Source: Urechis unicinctus | Taxonomy: Eukaryota > Annelida > Polychaeta > Xenopneusta > Urechidae | Direction: 5' to 3' | Assembly: GCA_034190875.2 (NCBI GenBank) | Contig: CM067354.1 | Location: 45,984,245-46,048,244, forward strand | DNA length: 64,000 bases | Shown: positions 13,469-26,977 of the stretch, piece by piece | Layout of the letters: each line of letters begins with the position of its first letter | Position numbering within the stretch: position 1 is the stretch's first letter | Program-made: the position numbers and the translations under genes | The notes under the pieces: generated by a model | Told to the model about the DNA's origin: nothing | Seen by the model: only the letters and a program-made list of their open reading frames with translations | The model's database searches: none

Positions 13469-14433
13469 TCATACAGCTCGTCCCAATGGCTCCATTTCAC
13501 TGACCATTACCACAAATATTTGTTTTCTAGAATTACATCATATACCCGAGGTTTGCAATAAGAAGGTGGGATGATTCACCTGGACCCATCTCGTCGAGTC
13601 TGTTGCCATGATGTCCGTCTACTGCCATTACGACAAGCATGCAGCGTGAAGTGCCACTCTCGGTCTCTTCCACAATTATCAACGGCGTATTATATGCAGT
13701 GTAATGGCTCTTATTTCTTGATGTCATGATTGAAAAGACTGCGAAACTTGAGAAACGCTTGAGCTTCAACAGGCAGACTAAGGTCGTGATTAAACCAATA
13801 TGATATATTTAGGGCTATATGTATTATTATGAATATGTGAATACTGCCGTTAGAATCTCGGTAAGTTTAGCAATCCATGTAACATGTTGGTATTGGTCAG
13901 ATGACTCAATTGTAATCCTTCTTGTTGTTGGGAACACCAAATCATGGAATTTTTTTTTGATTTCGGCTCCTTGAAAGCAGCCCCTTTACATCAACATACA
14001 AATGAATAGCCATCCTAGCAGGACATACGCATTAGCAATTCGATAACTTTCCGGTATTATCACTCAAACTCCGCCCGTTTTCAGCATAAGATGTCTAGAA
14101 GCGACAACCGTATGTCATACTTGATTTATGATTCCCGTAAAATATAAGGAATCGGACCTTTACTAGGTTCCCAGATTGGACACAAGAAGTAGGAAATAGG
14201 TCAATGAAAATGACTTACCAGAGACGAGTTTCGTCTGGGCCGAATTTATCCAACAGAGTTTTCTTTTCAAGAACCGATGGCACGTGGATGCTCCTGCCAT
14301 AGAACTCCCAAAAAGATGGGGTATTTGACATTGTAGCGGCTTTCATTATTTCATTCTCTGATAAGACAATTATTTCTTCTGTCTGGGCCGACAGGATGGC
14401 GACGAAGATAAATGACACAGAAACTATGGACAC
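13469..14433 (-). pseudogene. Family Y: three-exon secreted-protein gene, copy A
   Basis: Exon 1 (14,433-14,219) encodes a hydrophobic leader ending near ILSAQTEE, then about 50 residues including FWEFYGRSIHVPSV, and ends at a consensus donor (CTG|GTAAGT, phase 2). Exon 2 (about 13,735-13,546) reads through SHYTAYNTPLI, SRCMLVVMAVDG and DEMGPGESSH to a GTATA donor, phase 2. Exon 3 starts after GGTCAG at 13,499 and stops at TGA 13,471-13,469. Phases agree with copy B, where the same TGA closes the frame. The predicted product is about 145 residues, secreted; family not recognised. Copy A has GTG where B has the initiator ATG, and its exon-2 acceptor reads TTTTCA-A instead of TTTTCAG, so it is probably dead although its exon-1 and exon-2 frames stay open. 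Confidence 0.5.
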
Positions 14434-14559
14434 TAAGAAGTTGAAGGTTTAATTCCAGTAACGACAAGAAAGAAAAATTAGTTTGACATTTATTCACTGG
14501 CCACTGGCAAATATGTCCATGTCAAAAAATAGTTGGCTTTAAATTTAACAATTTAATTT

Positions 14560-14790
14560 GTCTTTACAATGCATATGTTATTTCCATTAGTAAAACTCAT
14601 CCGTTTTGTAGCAAATTGGTCATGCTTCACTCCAGTTACAGAGGGCAATTGCTTCGTCCGTCTGGGGAAAGTGACATGCACAAATACCGGTGGAACGTCG
14701 TCGAATTAACTGTTATTGCAAGGAAAGGACACTTTGCAAATATCAGTTAATATCCGTATTTCATTTATTCGAGACAGCTGATAGAAGTTA
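14560..14790 (+). pseudogene. W-family block, copy A S1
   Basis: Orthologous to 44,290-44,640. Contains CACTCCAGTTACAGAGGGCA, CGTCCGTCTGGGGAAAGTGA and TTATTGCAAGGAAAGG. One frame reads through SYRGQLLRPSGESDMHKY and continues to a TAA after ANIS; a second frame shows TEGNCFVRLGKVTC. The PSGE...HK pattern resembles the minus-strand X copies. The leader seen in copy B is shortened here and no complete gene remains. Confidence 0.4.
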
Positions 14791-15599
14791 GTGGTAACTG
14801 TGTAAGCCGTTTCATTACCGGGCAACACCAAATCCGCAAGTTTTATCTCCCTTTTAAACAAGGTGCACTCAACTCATTTCCCTGTAAGCATGGCCTCACT
14901 TTCTAATGTTTTCACCCAATTTGTTGTGCATATATATTGAACTAAATCCCGGCCTCGCATTTGCGTTAGTAAATTCTGTCTGTTCCTGTCTGTTACGGAT
15001 ATATAATTGCCAATAATCATGGCTAGAAAAAGGACACAACGAAGTTTATAAAACATTAATTATACGATAAAGGTGTTAAAAACACAGAGAGCTCTGTGTT
15101 AAGGAAACATTTGACGCAAACCGTGTTTCATGGGGAAGTTCGATCGGAGTCGAATGTCATTATGCAATGTACATTCCACGAACCTGTGGTTAATGAATCC
15201 CAAGTCGTGCGTTGGTAGACCGTAGTACAGTGGACGGTCCACACAGCCCTAGGCGTGAGAATGGTTGCTTGACCAAAACATAAAATCTGCATAACGATTA
15301 ATTATGCCAGCATTGGAAATAACTGACCAATATAACAAAATCGCTTGCTAAATGATAAGTGACAGAACAATAGGATACATTCATCACATTCAATTTGTTC
15401 CTTCTTTTGACAAGACGATGCACTTGCGACATGAAGTCTGCGAGTGCGTGTGCGTGGTCGTTCTATGCATTTACTCGGTTTTAAATTCGATCATAGCTTA
15501 CGTTTCTGTGAAAATATGCTGTTTCAAGTTTGAATGTATCTCTGTGAAGCGTCTGATGAAGCCGCGTTTCAGTGAGTTGGCGTGCTGACTGTGATCAGG

Positions 15600-15760
15600 G
15601 TGCTGCATTACAGACACCTAACATTTACATTCACCTCAATAAGGGATGTTTTTGTTATGAAGCAAGTAAATCACACACCCTCATCACAGTGACGCGTTGC
15701 TGACACAAGCCATTCACATTCACTCCATCAAGATGTTGATTTGTTGACGCATTCATGAAT
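15600..15760. repeat. ~45-bp minisatellite, copy A (short form)
   Basis: About three degenerate units of the form CAT(T/C)(C/T)ACATTCACCTC...AGGG(A/C)TG. The orthologous site at 49,237-49,487 holds about six. A related run occurs at 39,596-39,800. Confidence 0.6.
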
Positions 15761-16225
15761 GTCTAAAATATGGCAAGGATTTTGGCATATCCTTCTTTGC
15801 ACTGTGCGCTGGCTTTTTCATCTCATAGGATTCGAAACGTTTACGTTGCCATGATGTCTAGTACAGCCAGAGCACTGATTAATCTGCCTACACAAAACCT
15901 AATTGACCCGATATGAGAGTCACTATGTGGAATAAATGATGCCTATTTCAAACTGTCGGCACACACGATATCACTTATGATAGCCAACCAACCCTACGCA
16001 TCAGTGCCAGTCCGTCCGTCCATGACGCCTTTACTCGGCGCCAGAACGCTAAACCTCTGATCGGTTGACCTTGACATCAATGATAAGCATTCTCACGTGA
16101 TATATGTGCGATAATATTGCTTTGGATTTAAGATAATTGTACCTCATCTGTTAAGTGAAATGTATATCTTGATAATTTGTTAGATTTAAAGAAGACGCAT
16201 AAGGATGTCTTTAATCTACCGATCA

Positions 16226-16310
16226 TGACGAGTAACGAAAGACACACTAAACCGGAATCCCTGTCACGATTAGAACCGATTTATACACTAACCGGGAATC
16301 CTTGTTACGC
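16226..16310. repeat. ~41-bp minisatellite, two units
   Basis: Two degenerate units around GACACACTAAACCGGAATCC. The orthologous site in copy B (49,965-50,185) has expanded to at least four units plus a partial one. Confidence 0.55.
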
Positions 16311-17935
16311 CCATCACTTGCTTATAATGAGCGGAAGCCAAATTGTTCTGAGATTTGTGTCTTAACTGCCTGAACTACGCACTTAAACACGGAGGTCATC
16401 CTAGCCCAGTGCTCAGCTTCACCACTGTTGCATATAATGAAGGAACTTACCAAATTTGTGAACAGGTCATCTTAATTTCGAATGTTTCAAATGTAAGTGG
16501 AGTTTACGTTCCTACCCATGACACAATCAATAGGGCCATCAGCTTATCAGTTTGCTTTTACATGTGCAATTCATTTCTATGGACATTTAACCAATGCGGC
16601 CAAGCTATCACGTCGCAATTCTGCCAATGATGAATATATGTTGAAATGATTAGGGCATCCTTTGTAATCATTCTTACACACACGATCCTTACACGCAGTA
16701 CAATAAGCCATGTCACAATGCGAAAGTATTAATCATCATTGAAGTTGTAATGTACTGACCCTGTAGCGTGCCAGTCTGGCTTGTTTTATAGCAGCCACTG
16801 ACCAATCCACATGCTTGTCATACCGAATACTATTTTCGTATTATTGCGTTTAATGGCGACGAGGCGTAACCAATTCGTACATTTCCAAGAGTTACTAAAC
16901 TACAGTTGGCTGTTAGCAACAATTGTTGATTGTCTGATTGGTTGGTTTCAATGAAATATATAATGCATCGTATAACTCAATGTTTTGAGCATATGAATAT
17001 GAAAACTGATTCAGAATTACATGGCTTCTTCTTGTGTAGCATGGGATAAAACATTATGAAACTTCTGTTGGGATATCACTATTTCTGACTCGTTCCTATA
17101 TCGAAACAGAGAGATCGCACCCTCATCCGCTCTTATATATGGCTGCTAATTGATCCCGATTTAAGGCTCATATGACACGAGGTGGACACTAGTAGATATA
17201 ACAAGCTTCAAAGTGGGCGGAGATTAAGCAATTATCCCTGTAGACGGTTACAGTGCGCATACCTAATAAGTCAACCCGCTCACCTGACGCTTGCATATTT
17301 TTTGTATGCAAAATTGAAGGCTGCTTTCAAGGCCCTCATTTCGATTAACTATGGGTTGTTTGGTATTTTCAATATCAAGAAATGTAAGTCATAGTATGAT
17401 CAAAAGGCCAAAAAAAAGGAAAAAAATAACAATTACGTCCAATCGTCGAAAAAGGAATCGGTGTAAAAATATAACACAATATCTACAGCCCGCGCATTTC
17501 TGGATGCTGCTGAAAATGGGCTCATTCAGGGCAATATATGACAGCAAGGTTTAGGTTAACAACACCAAACGTGGTATGTTTTTGGCCTAGGCCTGGGCTA
17601 AATTTGATCAGTTCACCAAATAAAGCACCATTATCAAATCGACATCTACTGAATATGCCAAATTGACCATAGGAGCCATACCAGTCTGGCGGTTATATCT
17701 CAGTGCTCGGACGTATTACTGAAAACGTATTCGCAACAACTGCAAATGTTGTAAAACCAATCTCGCAATACTATTCATAATAAAGCATGCATCGCTACAA
17801 ATACGAATTTCAAATATTGTCCACATAAATGTGAATGCTCTTCAGATGCCCCAGAGCATTATTATACACACAGACATATCGACACCAGTAGACAGACAGA
17901 CAGTCTGGCACTCCGCCAGACATACACTCAGACAG

Positions 17936-18121
<186 letters not shown>

Positions 18122-19089
18122 AGATATTTCAATGTCATTATGCAGTGCGCAATTCACGCACCATTTCTATATAGTAAATAGGTTTATGATAAACTAACCA
18201 TGAAGGAGACAATTCGCCGACAACAGACTAGTGGATTAACGTCTAAAGCTGCTTGCTGCACCAGGTGGTCGATTCTATTAACGTGTTAGTAGAGTGGCCT
18301 GTGAATGATTATGCCTCATGTGCCGCGAAATGAATCTTGACTCAATGAGATAAGGTCGCGAAAGGCTATTCATCGATGATTAATCCCATCCACTCGAAGC
18401 CAATACATAATAGACAAGGTTCCAATCTGGTGCTCAGAGAGTATGAGGTATTTGCGAATATTGTCTCTGTGTGACGCTGTGGCCGTTATTATTTGGGTAC
18501 CGCAATGTGGGACGGGGATTATACATTATTGAACCTTCTGGTAGTATTTGAAATACGGTTTGCTGCATTACCATGAAATTCATTGGAGATGCTAATCATA
18601 GTCGAAACATTAATAAATGAATTGATATGAGCGATAGACCCGATAACTTGAATAGATCATTCGGTGAAAATGGATTGGTGCTAGCAATCCTGTCAAAGGC
18701 TAGATATGCTCAATTATTTTAATATTTGAATTCATCAATCAGGCATTCAACTATGAGTTTATGCATAATATGTCTCAGATCTGCATGGTTGTAAACTCAT
18801 GCAGACAAAGGCTATGGTCACACTAGACAGAGCTTCCGATTAATGATGGCCATTATCATTAAACACCACTGGCATATATTATACCTAGTTCACTGCTGGC
18901 TTTACTTGCATGACTGCAGTTTCACAGGTAAAACCAAGGTCTATGTCGTATCTCAATATCTACACAATTGCAGGAGAGTATTTGCATGTAGACTGATTAA
19001 ATGATTATGAGGCTTGAAGTAAATATTGAAGCCATTGTAGTGTCAGTTGTGTTTCGTTTGGGAGGTGGTTGACAAGCAATAATTATGCA

Positions 19090-19590
19090 CCAGATCCTTA
19101 ACATACAAATGTAAATGCCATTTGTATCGATATTTTACCTCACAGTTGATTAAATGCTGTCTGTTGTTCATGACCATGTGCGGTGCCAGAATCTTGAATC
19201 AGTAATGCAATCATGTCTAATTTGACGTATAACGTGCATAACTGTTAGCTTCAGCGCCTTTGGGCAGGATTATGTCTTGGATACAGGCGCTTAACATATT
19301 CGTTGTGTGTATGTATGTGTATGTGTGTTAGGCATGATCAGATGCAGCAAAGGCGCATCATTTTTCCATCGGATTAGTCAGGCGCCGTTGTGGTTACAGA
19401 GGGCTTTTGCTATTTCCGATGTTATGGCAGTGCTGGGGTTATTTCTTGTATCAACAGCAAATCAACAAACTGATATGTGGTTGTCGGTGAGATGTCGTTG
19501 GCGGAACCCTCAGTCGAAGGGTAGAACACTTACATATCCAACAGTCATTCCACCCGTATTACATCTATTCGAAACAAATGGTTAATATCC
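19090..19590 (+). pseudogene. W-family block, S2 of copy A
   Basis: Contains GTGGTTACAGAGGGCTTTTGC, aligning with the TTACAGAGGGC core at 14,635, preceded by ACCTCACAGTTG (compare 44,340) and followed by GATGTCGTTGGCGG (compare GATGTCGTCGTCTG at 25,250). The plus-strand frame 19,307-19,585 is open but does not keep the frame used by the other copies. Confidence 0.35.
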
Positions 19591-20581
19591 CATATGGTAG
19601 ATACTGTCTGTATTTGGATAGCGTCACTATTGACAGCCTAACAAGTGTGCATTTACTCTCTAGTCAATCAAATCAAGTTTAGCTCAGAGCCCATAATATG
19701 GAAGTCATATTTGCGTCCTGTTAAACTCCCTTCCATTATCGACATAACCATGCCATTACGGGGCCTATATATAGTAATCGATCATATTATATAAATCGTC
19801 GATTCCGACGGGTTGTAGTGAACCCCATTGCAATACAAGAGAAGTCCCAGCAGCACTCTTTTCATTGATTGCCGTTTTTTATCCCTCTATGTAGGTCAGT
19901 CATATGTCCACCAATATTTTTGAAGTTAAAGTTAAGTATGCAAAGTGTTTTCAAATAGGTTAACAGAGATATTAAAACAGTTCATGATCAACTCCTCTTT
20001 GATAGGAAATCGCAGGGTGTGTGTAGTTTAACGTCAACTGTACGATCCAAGAATGTAGGTATCGTCTGATACGAAAACATTAAGTTTGTTGAGACCCACA
20101 GCAAATGCACAATCACTCATGTCCATCTTTCCTGGCTATCTTTGATCGCCTTGGAATGAGGTTGGACGCAAATGCTGTCTTTGTGTTCCTGGAATTCGCT
20201 CTTGAATTATAGAGACGGAAACTAACGCTGCATGTTTGTTCCCTGTGTGTGTCATTGGTCCTTTAGAAATACACAACGACACGAGGACCCATCTGTGCTG
20301 CCGGTAAAAGGCTGCGTTCATATTTTCTGCAGGAGAGTAAATGAGAAACCTCCCTCAATGGAGCAGTTACAAAACGTTGTATCACAATGTCAGCCGTAAA
20401 TGCCTACGGTTCAGTCGTATCACTGGTGTTCGGTATAATGCCATGTATTTAGAACATATCCAGCAATACTGCGAACACTGGAGGTATGTATACTAATTTG
20501 GAAAAAGCATGCTCCCTACGCTACCATGAAATGTTCTATGATTATTTCCATATGGAACGTGTAAGCGCAATACGATAATAA

Positions 20582-20860
20582 AGCACTATGTACCAGTGAA
20601 TGGGTCAACCATATAGCACTATGTACCCGAAAATGACTCAGCCATACAGCACTATGTACCAGTGAATGGGTCAACCATATAGCACTATGTACCAGTGAAT
20701 GGGTCAACCATATAGCACTATGTACCAGTGAATGGGTCAACCATATATCGCTACGTACCTGTAAATGACTCAGCCATACAGCACTATGTACCAGTGAATG
20801 GGTCAACCATATGCACTACCCAGTGAATGGGTCAATCAATGAACCCGTAAATGATCAGCC
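20582..20860. repeat. 33-bp minisatellite, seven units plus a degenerate one
   Basis: Units start at 20,582, 20,615, 20,648, 20,681, 20,714, 20,747 and 20,780, exactly 33 bp apart, each beginning AGCACTATGTACC and ending GGGTCAACCATAT or a variant. Two variants (ATGGGTCAACC and ATGACTCAGCC) are interspersed. Because 33 is a multiple of three, one minus-strand frame repeats an 11-residue motif (WLTHSLVHSAI), but this is a by-product. The orthologous position in copy B, about 52,706, lacks the whole array. Confidence 0.93.
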
Positions 20861-22689
20861 ATGCCCAAAAATCAATTAGATAAAAGTAATTATATCCTAT
20901 ATGATTGCCAATGCACTAGCTAATTTTCGGAGTTGGTGAAAAGACACAGAGCCCTTGTTCCTACAGCCAATGAATGTGAAATAGCGCAATATACCGAACA
21001 GTTTTGTCACTGGGTTTGCAACATTGACGTAAGCGTAGTGCTGCAGTAGTCAGGAAGCTGCTGCTAACACATTCAACAACGAATTTCTTAATCAGGCCAC
21101 CTTGACCAATAAGAGCCAATTACTGTGTAAGCTATGATTAACGTGAGCGTGAAGGAATGCCTATATTAACTTATTTGTTGTCTATGTAATGATAATTGTT
21201 TTAAGCAAGACATTGTTGCTAGCAATAATATGTTTTGCTGGACTATTCGTGGGGTCCCACTGGAAGCCACGAGTTTTGATACTTAAGACGATCTATCAAT
21301 CAAATGACAAAGAATGAATGGATGATGTGTCACGGCACTGGATGGTTGGGAACAAACGAGGTCAAGTTAATTCCAGATGGACTTGATAAGACTCATAATT
21401 GATGATTTCATTTCATCAGCAACGAACTGTACCGTGGTACCCGAGCAATACTAAGAGATGCATGCTGGCTTTAATCAAATTGTTTGCATAAAGAATAATT
21501 TATGATATATAATAAAACAATTAACCTACTGTTTATTTAATAATGCTAGATGTAGATAAGTGTTTTATTTCAAGGCTTCACAGCGCATTTGCTTTTATGC
21601 AGAAACTCACAATATGCTACGTACTCGCAAAACGCTATTTTAATTATAGAAGGACAAAATGGGCCAGTGAACCCCTTGTTCTTACCAATACAGCGTTAAT
21701 AGGCCTAACTACTAATGTACGACCAATACGCCATTCTAGAGGAACGTGACTAAGATATTCATATTCGCCAACATTCATTAACACATGTAGGTATATTACT
21801 ACAACGCCGAGCACTTGAAATATAGTAGTAGATATCTTCGCGATGAGACATTTATGCGCTGTCTCAAGTATTGTACCATTGTTAACCGGGCTACATAGTC
21901 CAATTTTATAAATTTGGAATAATACTTATCTGTCATTCAGGGTTGTATATCCCATGCTAAAGAGTATCAGTCTTCCATTCCGGGCCATATCGTTATATTC
22001 TGCACCCTTTCTAACCTACCTATCCGTTTTGGACTTAAAGCAAGATCATTATAGTAATGTAATGGATGCACCCACCTTCAACTATTAAGCCGCGACAAAG
22101 AAACGCCCTTCAGATGAAATTCTCGTTCTTTGTTACGAATTCGTTTTGGTTTCAATCCAAACAACTTTATTAATAAATTCCTGCGTCATAAGAGCAAGAC
22201 GCGTGACTCAACTCAATTAATTAGGTGTAACTAAATATAATATAATTAACTACATGTTCTGGTTGATCTGTAACTGTCGCACATGGAAACCCATAAACGA
22301 AGTCGTCTATTCTTTTTTGTCGCACAGCAGTACAACAAACGCAAGTGTAATTGAGCTGAGCGAGTTTCTCATATAGAAGGAATATAAAGTAGAAGGAGCC
22401 ACCATGCGTCATGAACCACGATGGACCTTTAATTTTACATGGTTACAAACGGAAGTAATATTTACAGATCGTCTAGAAACTGTTTGTCATAATCACATTA
22501 TGTGCAGATTTTCCGTTGCGTCATATAACCATTGGTTGCTGGATGGTTGAATAGAAACTTCGATTAAAATACCCCATATCACAGCCGCCTATGTAGCCTG
22601 ATTAGATAATAAGCAACGCTTTGGGTGTTGAGGCATTCGAATAATTCTCAGCAAAATCGTCCGCTGTAATTCCCCTCCCGCCTGTTTCT

Positions 22690-23190
22690 AATTATAATAT
22701 CATGAATAAGGATGCGCTCTGAGAAAATCTACTCAAAAATCCTATAAGTCACCAGTACGTTACCCCGTTGTTCTCACCTGCTAGGTGAGGACACAGTTTA
22801 TGCTAAGGACATGGTGCTTAACTTTACATTATCCATCCACGCCCCTACATAAGCTTTTATTGATAACAGATGTCACGTTGGTGTTCCCGCCATTGTCCCA
22901 AACGAACATGGCAGTTGTCATTCTAGTGGTTTTTATTATCTCACTCTCTTACACGCGTCACATGCAGGAGTGCTACTGGTCTGCTGCAGATAAGCCTGTT
23001 AGAAAAGCAATTACTGCTTCTTTGTATGAGCTCGTGAGACTGTCAGCGATGAAGCACATTCCGTCCAGTGAAATCTTCTTCCCTCAGTGGAGATCAACAA
23101 CTGACCTGGCCCTACTTTTGCAGATATTATTCATTCTTCATCTGCACCAACACATCGGCTTAGTGAGTAATGCGCATGTTCCCTAGAAAT
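22690..23190 (+). pseudogene. Family Z: signal-peptide open frame, copy A
   Basis: A conserved upstream segment (GGTGCTTAACTTTACATTATC and following) precedes ATG at 22,908. From there 93 codons stay open to TAG at 23,184: leader MAVVILVVFIISLSYT, then ECYWSAADKPVRKA and RSTTDLALLLQ. In copy B the same ATG is followed by a 2-bp deletion and stops, with later +4 and +7 changes that bring the frame back. The product would be a small secreted protein of unknown function. DNA resembling the 3' half recurs at 26,265-26,400 and 57,350-57,600. Confidence 0.35.
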
Positions 23191-24199
23191 TGCTAATCCT
23201 TTCAACAAACATAGGTCTTTCCTGTGATAAATCTGCCAGAATGTCAGGCTTAGTGGCTGTGGAGTAAGGTATACAATACAATCTTTTATCAGTGTGTTAA
23301 TATTATCTTACACGAATGTTTTGATAACTACAAAGGTAAAAATGCTTGGTGAAACATTTCATGCAATGGTATCAAACGTATGGGGTTGCTCAAATAGGCT
23401 CTCTTTGTCTACCCTCACTGAGTCACATCGCTGTCATGAATTCGTCTTGTTACATTATTAACGAGACCATATTTAATCCCTGATCGCGACAGACTGACCC
23501 ACCAAGCGCTGCTAGGAAACAGCCTCGCTGTCAAGGCATATATACGGTTGTTTCCATTTTTTGATGACCTGTGTCCTGCTCAAATAAAAATGCATTCCCA
23601 ATACACGTATTTCAGTCTTCGCTATTCTTGACTATTATAGCTTCGGAACCCCCCTTTTTCTGCATTCATTACTACAAGATCAGTTGCATTACTTGTTTTT
23701 TATCTGGATAAATAATTCTTATGACAGAGGACTTTATTTTTTTTGTACCGGTTAAGCTTTCAAGGTTGTGGTTCATATTAAGTATCCCATACATTCCAAG
23801 GGCTGGATATCGCCCCCAATATGCTTGTATTGACCATAAGATACTCGAACCTTTAGTAATATTAATACACTGATGCTAACGAACTGTTGGTCAGTTTAGG
23901 CCAATCTATACATTGATCACAACGGGATCCCGGCAATGATGAAATGGCATCGAGAGTCAAATCGCTGAAATGACTTCCTCCCCACGCCCACTCAACTCAC
24001 CTGAATAGGCGGTATCATTTCGTCGTCTCCTGATACATTGTAATTTGCTTGACCTAGTATTCATGACTAATACCTGTAAAATCGTGTCGCCGGGAAATAC
24101 CCTCACCGCCATGGCTCGTTGTATATTGTTGCCATATCTCTATGTAGTCAAACAATACCTACGACAATATACTCTGTTTTTGTCCTTCATTGCGTAAAT

Positions 24200-24600
24200 G
24201 TTAAATTGTTTCCATGTGACTCATTCCACATGCGTGCATGTGTGAGTTAGTTTGCAGAAGCGCTTTTCGTGAAACGAGGTGAAGTTCTTAATCATTGTGC
24301 TGTTATGATGCCCCAATGTGTGCATGGTTGCCACAGCATAACTGATATTGCCAATTACTGTCACGCTTTTCAACCATATAATATATAAAGAGCTTTTATT
24401 GCAGAATATTGGCGTTGTTTACAGGTAAAATACAAGAGAAAAGCAGCATTGAGGTGAATTGACACAGAAACCCCAGGACTAAATCAACATTGTACCCACA
24501 GAATATATCCATGGATATCCACAAATACCATTCCATTGAATAGTTCCTAATAATAATACCAACAACACAATGGATAAAATGCACACGATCAACTCGCAAT
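24200..24600. repeat. R1 block, copy 2 (A only)
   Basis: Aligns with 2,075-2,400: CTCATTCCACATGCGTG, then ACGAGGTG, then GATGCCCCAATG, then CAACATTGTACCCACAGAATA. Copy B has no counterpart between 55,985 and 56,190, so this was inserted in A or lost from B. Confidence 0.6.
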
Positions 24601-24699
24601 GTATTTGCTTTGGAAGAAATAGATCGATGCTTAGTTTCTTGGCGCGGCTTAACAATTGTTGCTTCGCAGCATCAATAGATACGCTGCCATGTTTTTATG

Positions 24700-25370
24700 C
24701 ATTGCAAGTCTAAATAATGACGTGCTCATTGATTGTAGCATATTTTTATGCTGCCGATTGCAGATGGCATTATCTGACAATAATACCATCTTGCAAAAAT
24801 GCTTTGTTGTGCAAGTGGTGGTAACTGGAGATTATACAGACACATATTATGAAAACAGCAGAGCGAATGACAATTATTAAGAGACAGCATATCATAATCC
24901 CATGGTACAATTAATTTCTGCTCAAAATCTGCGAAGTGCTAGGAGTGAATATTAGCTATTGTTATGTTGACTGTATTACGTTTGACTGACACTCTCATAA
25001 TCTATTAGTCCCTTAAAATACAGATGTACTTGCCATGTGAACTGCTATTTCTACTTACGGTCAATCATATGCTGCGTGGCATATGTAATAATCAGATGCA
25101 GAAACAGTACAGATTGGTCAGGCCTTACTCCAGTTACAGAAATCTCAAATGACTCCATCAAATGCTGACAACTATGTGGGGGTCTCTCTGTTATCTACTG
25201 CAAACCCGAGATTAATTTGCAGATATAGATGGTGTGGCTGCTGGTGGGATGTCGTCGTCTGAAATATTATTACAAGGTAAGAATAGTAAGTTAAAGTAAC
25301 ATGCTGCTCGGTCTGAGAACATTCAACTCTTATTTCGTGTTCAACTCGTATTCCGTTTATTCAAGACATT
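24700..25370 (+). pseudogene. W-family block, copy A, with exon-like piece
   Basis: Orthologous to 56,190-56,540 (from 25,030 on). TTAATTTGCAG is followed by about 54 bp reading IDGVAAGGMSSSEILLQ and then GGTAAGAATAG, a good donor. The copy at 56.4 kb keeps the open reading and the donor with four residue changes. Upstream, ACTCCAGTTACAGAAATC matches the W core. It may be a small exon of a decayed or unrecognised gene. Confidence 0.35.
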
Positions 25371-26822
25371 GAACTGATATCCTATGAGATAGGTAAATGT
25401 CATATTCAATTGAGTCGCTGGTGATTGGATTTGGCTTTCGATTGGCGTTGGCTTTCGATAACCATTATTAAGCAATTCAGTGCATTAAATATTTTACGTT
25501 CTGCCGTTAGTACCAAATGTGTTGATCATCTCATTGTTTGTAAGACAACCAACACAATTTCCACTTGATTAAATCCTGACGCCACCTATGCTTCAGTACA
25601 TTCCTTTGTGGTGGTCCCTGTAGCTGGCTCTTAAATGCCAATTTTAAGCATGAATAATGTAAATGCTCACGTAGTGCACATATCTGATATCTACATATTT
25701 TAATCGTTCCCATCACAGTACAAGAGAAGTCCCAGCCTCATAATGATAATGATCAATACCTTGCCTTATATGTCTAGTTTTGGGAATTCGCGAGGTGTTT
25801 GTAACTAGAACGAATACAGTACATTTAACCATCCTCTCTAATATGATCTTAATCTGGCCTGTGCATTGACGCCACATGTAAATGGAATGCGATGAGAAAA
25901 CATCCAGATTCACTATGTACCTCTAACTTAGCGTTATTCTTGGTATCGCATAGCAATGTTATAAATGGAAGCAACATGAATCGATAGTATAATGCCAATG
26001 GTCGTTGCATGTCAAATTATGCATGTTCGGCTTAATATTAGATACAGTCGATGGGGTTTTGCTTGTCAGAAAGTTGCTCGTTGATTGCCGAATTCCAACC
26101 AGGTGCGTTAACAGTTGAAATGCCAACAATGAATGCAATAACGATATCATGATTAACTTTTCATCATTTACGCCAATCCCTGCATAGCTATAAATGTCAC
26201 ATAATGGTGCCTTTCATGGTACCAAAACAACTTGATATTGGACATTTCGATAGCTACCTCATCCTCGAAGAAGCATCATGTGCGAGAGTCTTCCACCAAT
26301 GCGTATGTTTGAATGGTCATTGCATTCACTCTGCAAATACATCGTACCGGTAAAGCAGCTATATATCCTATGTTAATGGGCATGCATAAGCACTCTTATG
26401 TTGTGTAAAGCACCGACGAGAAGGAGGTTAGTGTTTGCTTTGTTTAAGTGCAACATACGAACATCTAAACACCATTACAAGATATTGCATGCTATTTTTA
26501 ACTATGAAACGTAGGAGTATATTTTGTTTGGCGTACATAGTTGGTGCTTTCTGGCTTTCAAGTGCTTATTTATGCATGCCACCTCTTCAATGTATCGGCA
26601 CAAAGCTACGATGATGACTTACGACGTAAAAGAACGAACGATCAAGCATGTGAAAAGGTTAGGGTGCTGGCTTGTAAGCCTGAACAAGTTGGGAAAGTAA
26701 AATACGACCACATCTATTCCCACACGAGGCTTAAATTAAAAGAAAGCCATTTCATTGACAATCATCAATGTTGTGCGCTATGAATTAGCTAAGCACCACT
26801 TATCACATTAAGGCGTAAATTA

Positions 26823-26977
<155 letters not shown>

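Noticed and set aside
13245..13472. 75-codon minus-strand frame next to family Y exon 3
   Set aside because: It lies beyond the TGA shared by both Y copies and is not in the phase set by the exon-2 donor; copy B does not keep it.
20516..20806. 96-codon frame with an 11-residue repeat, resembling a repeat protein
   Set aside because: It is the 33-bp minisatellite read in frame; the orthologous locus lacks it and no flanking coding signal exists.
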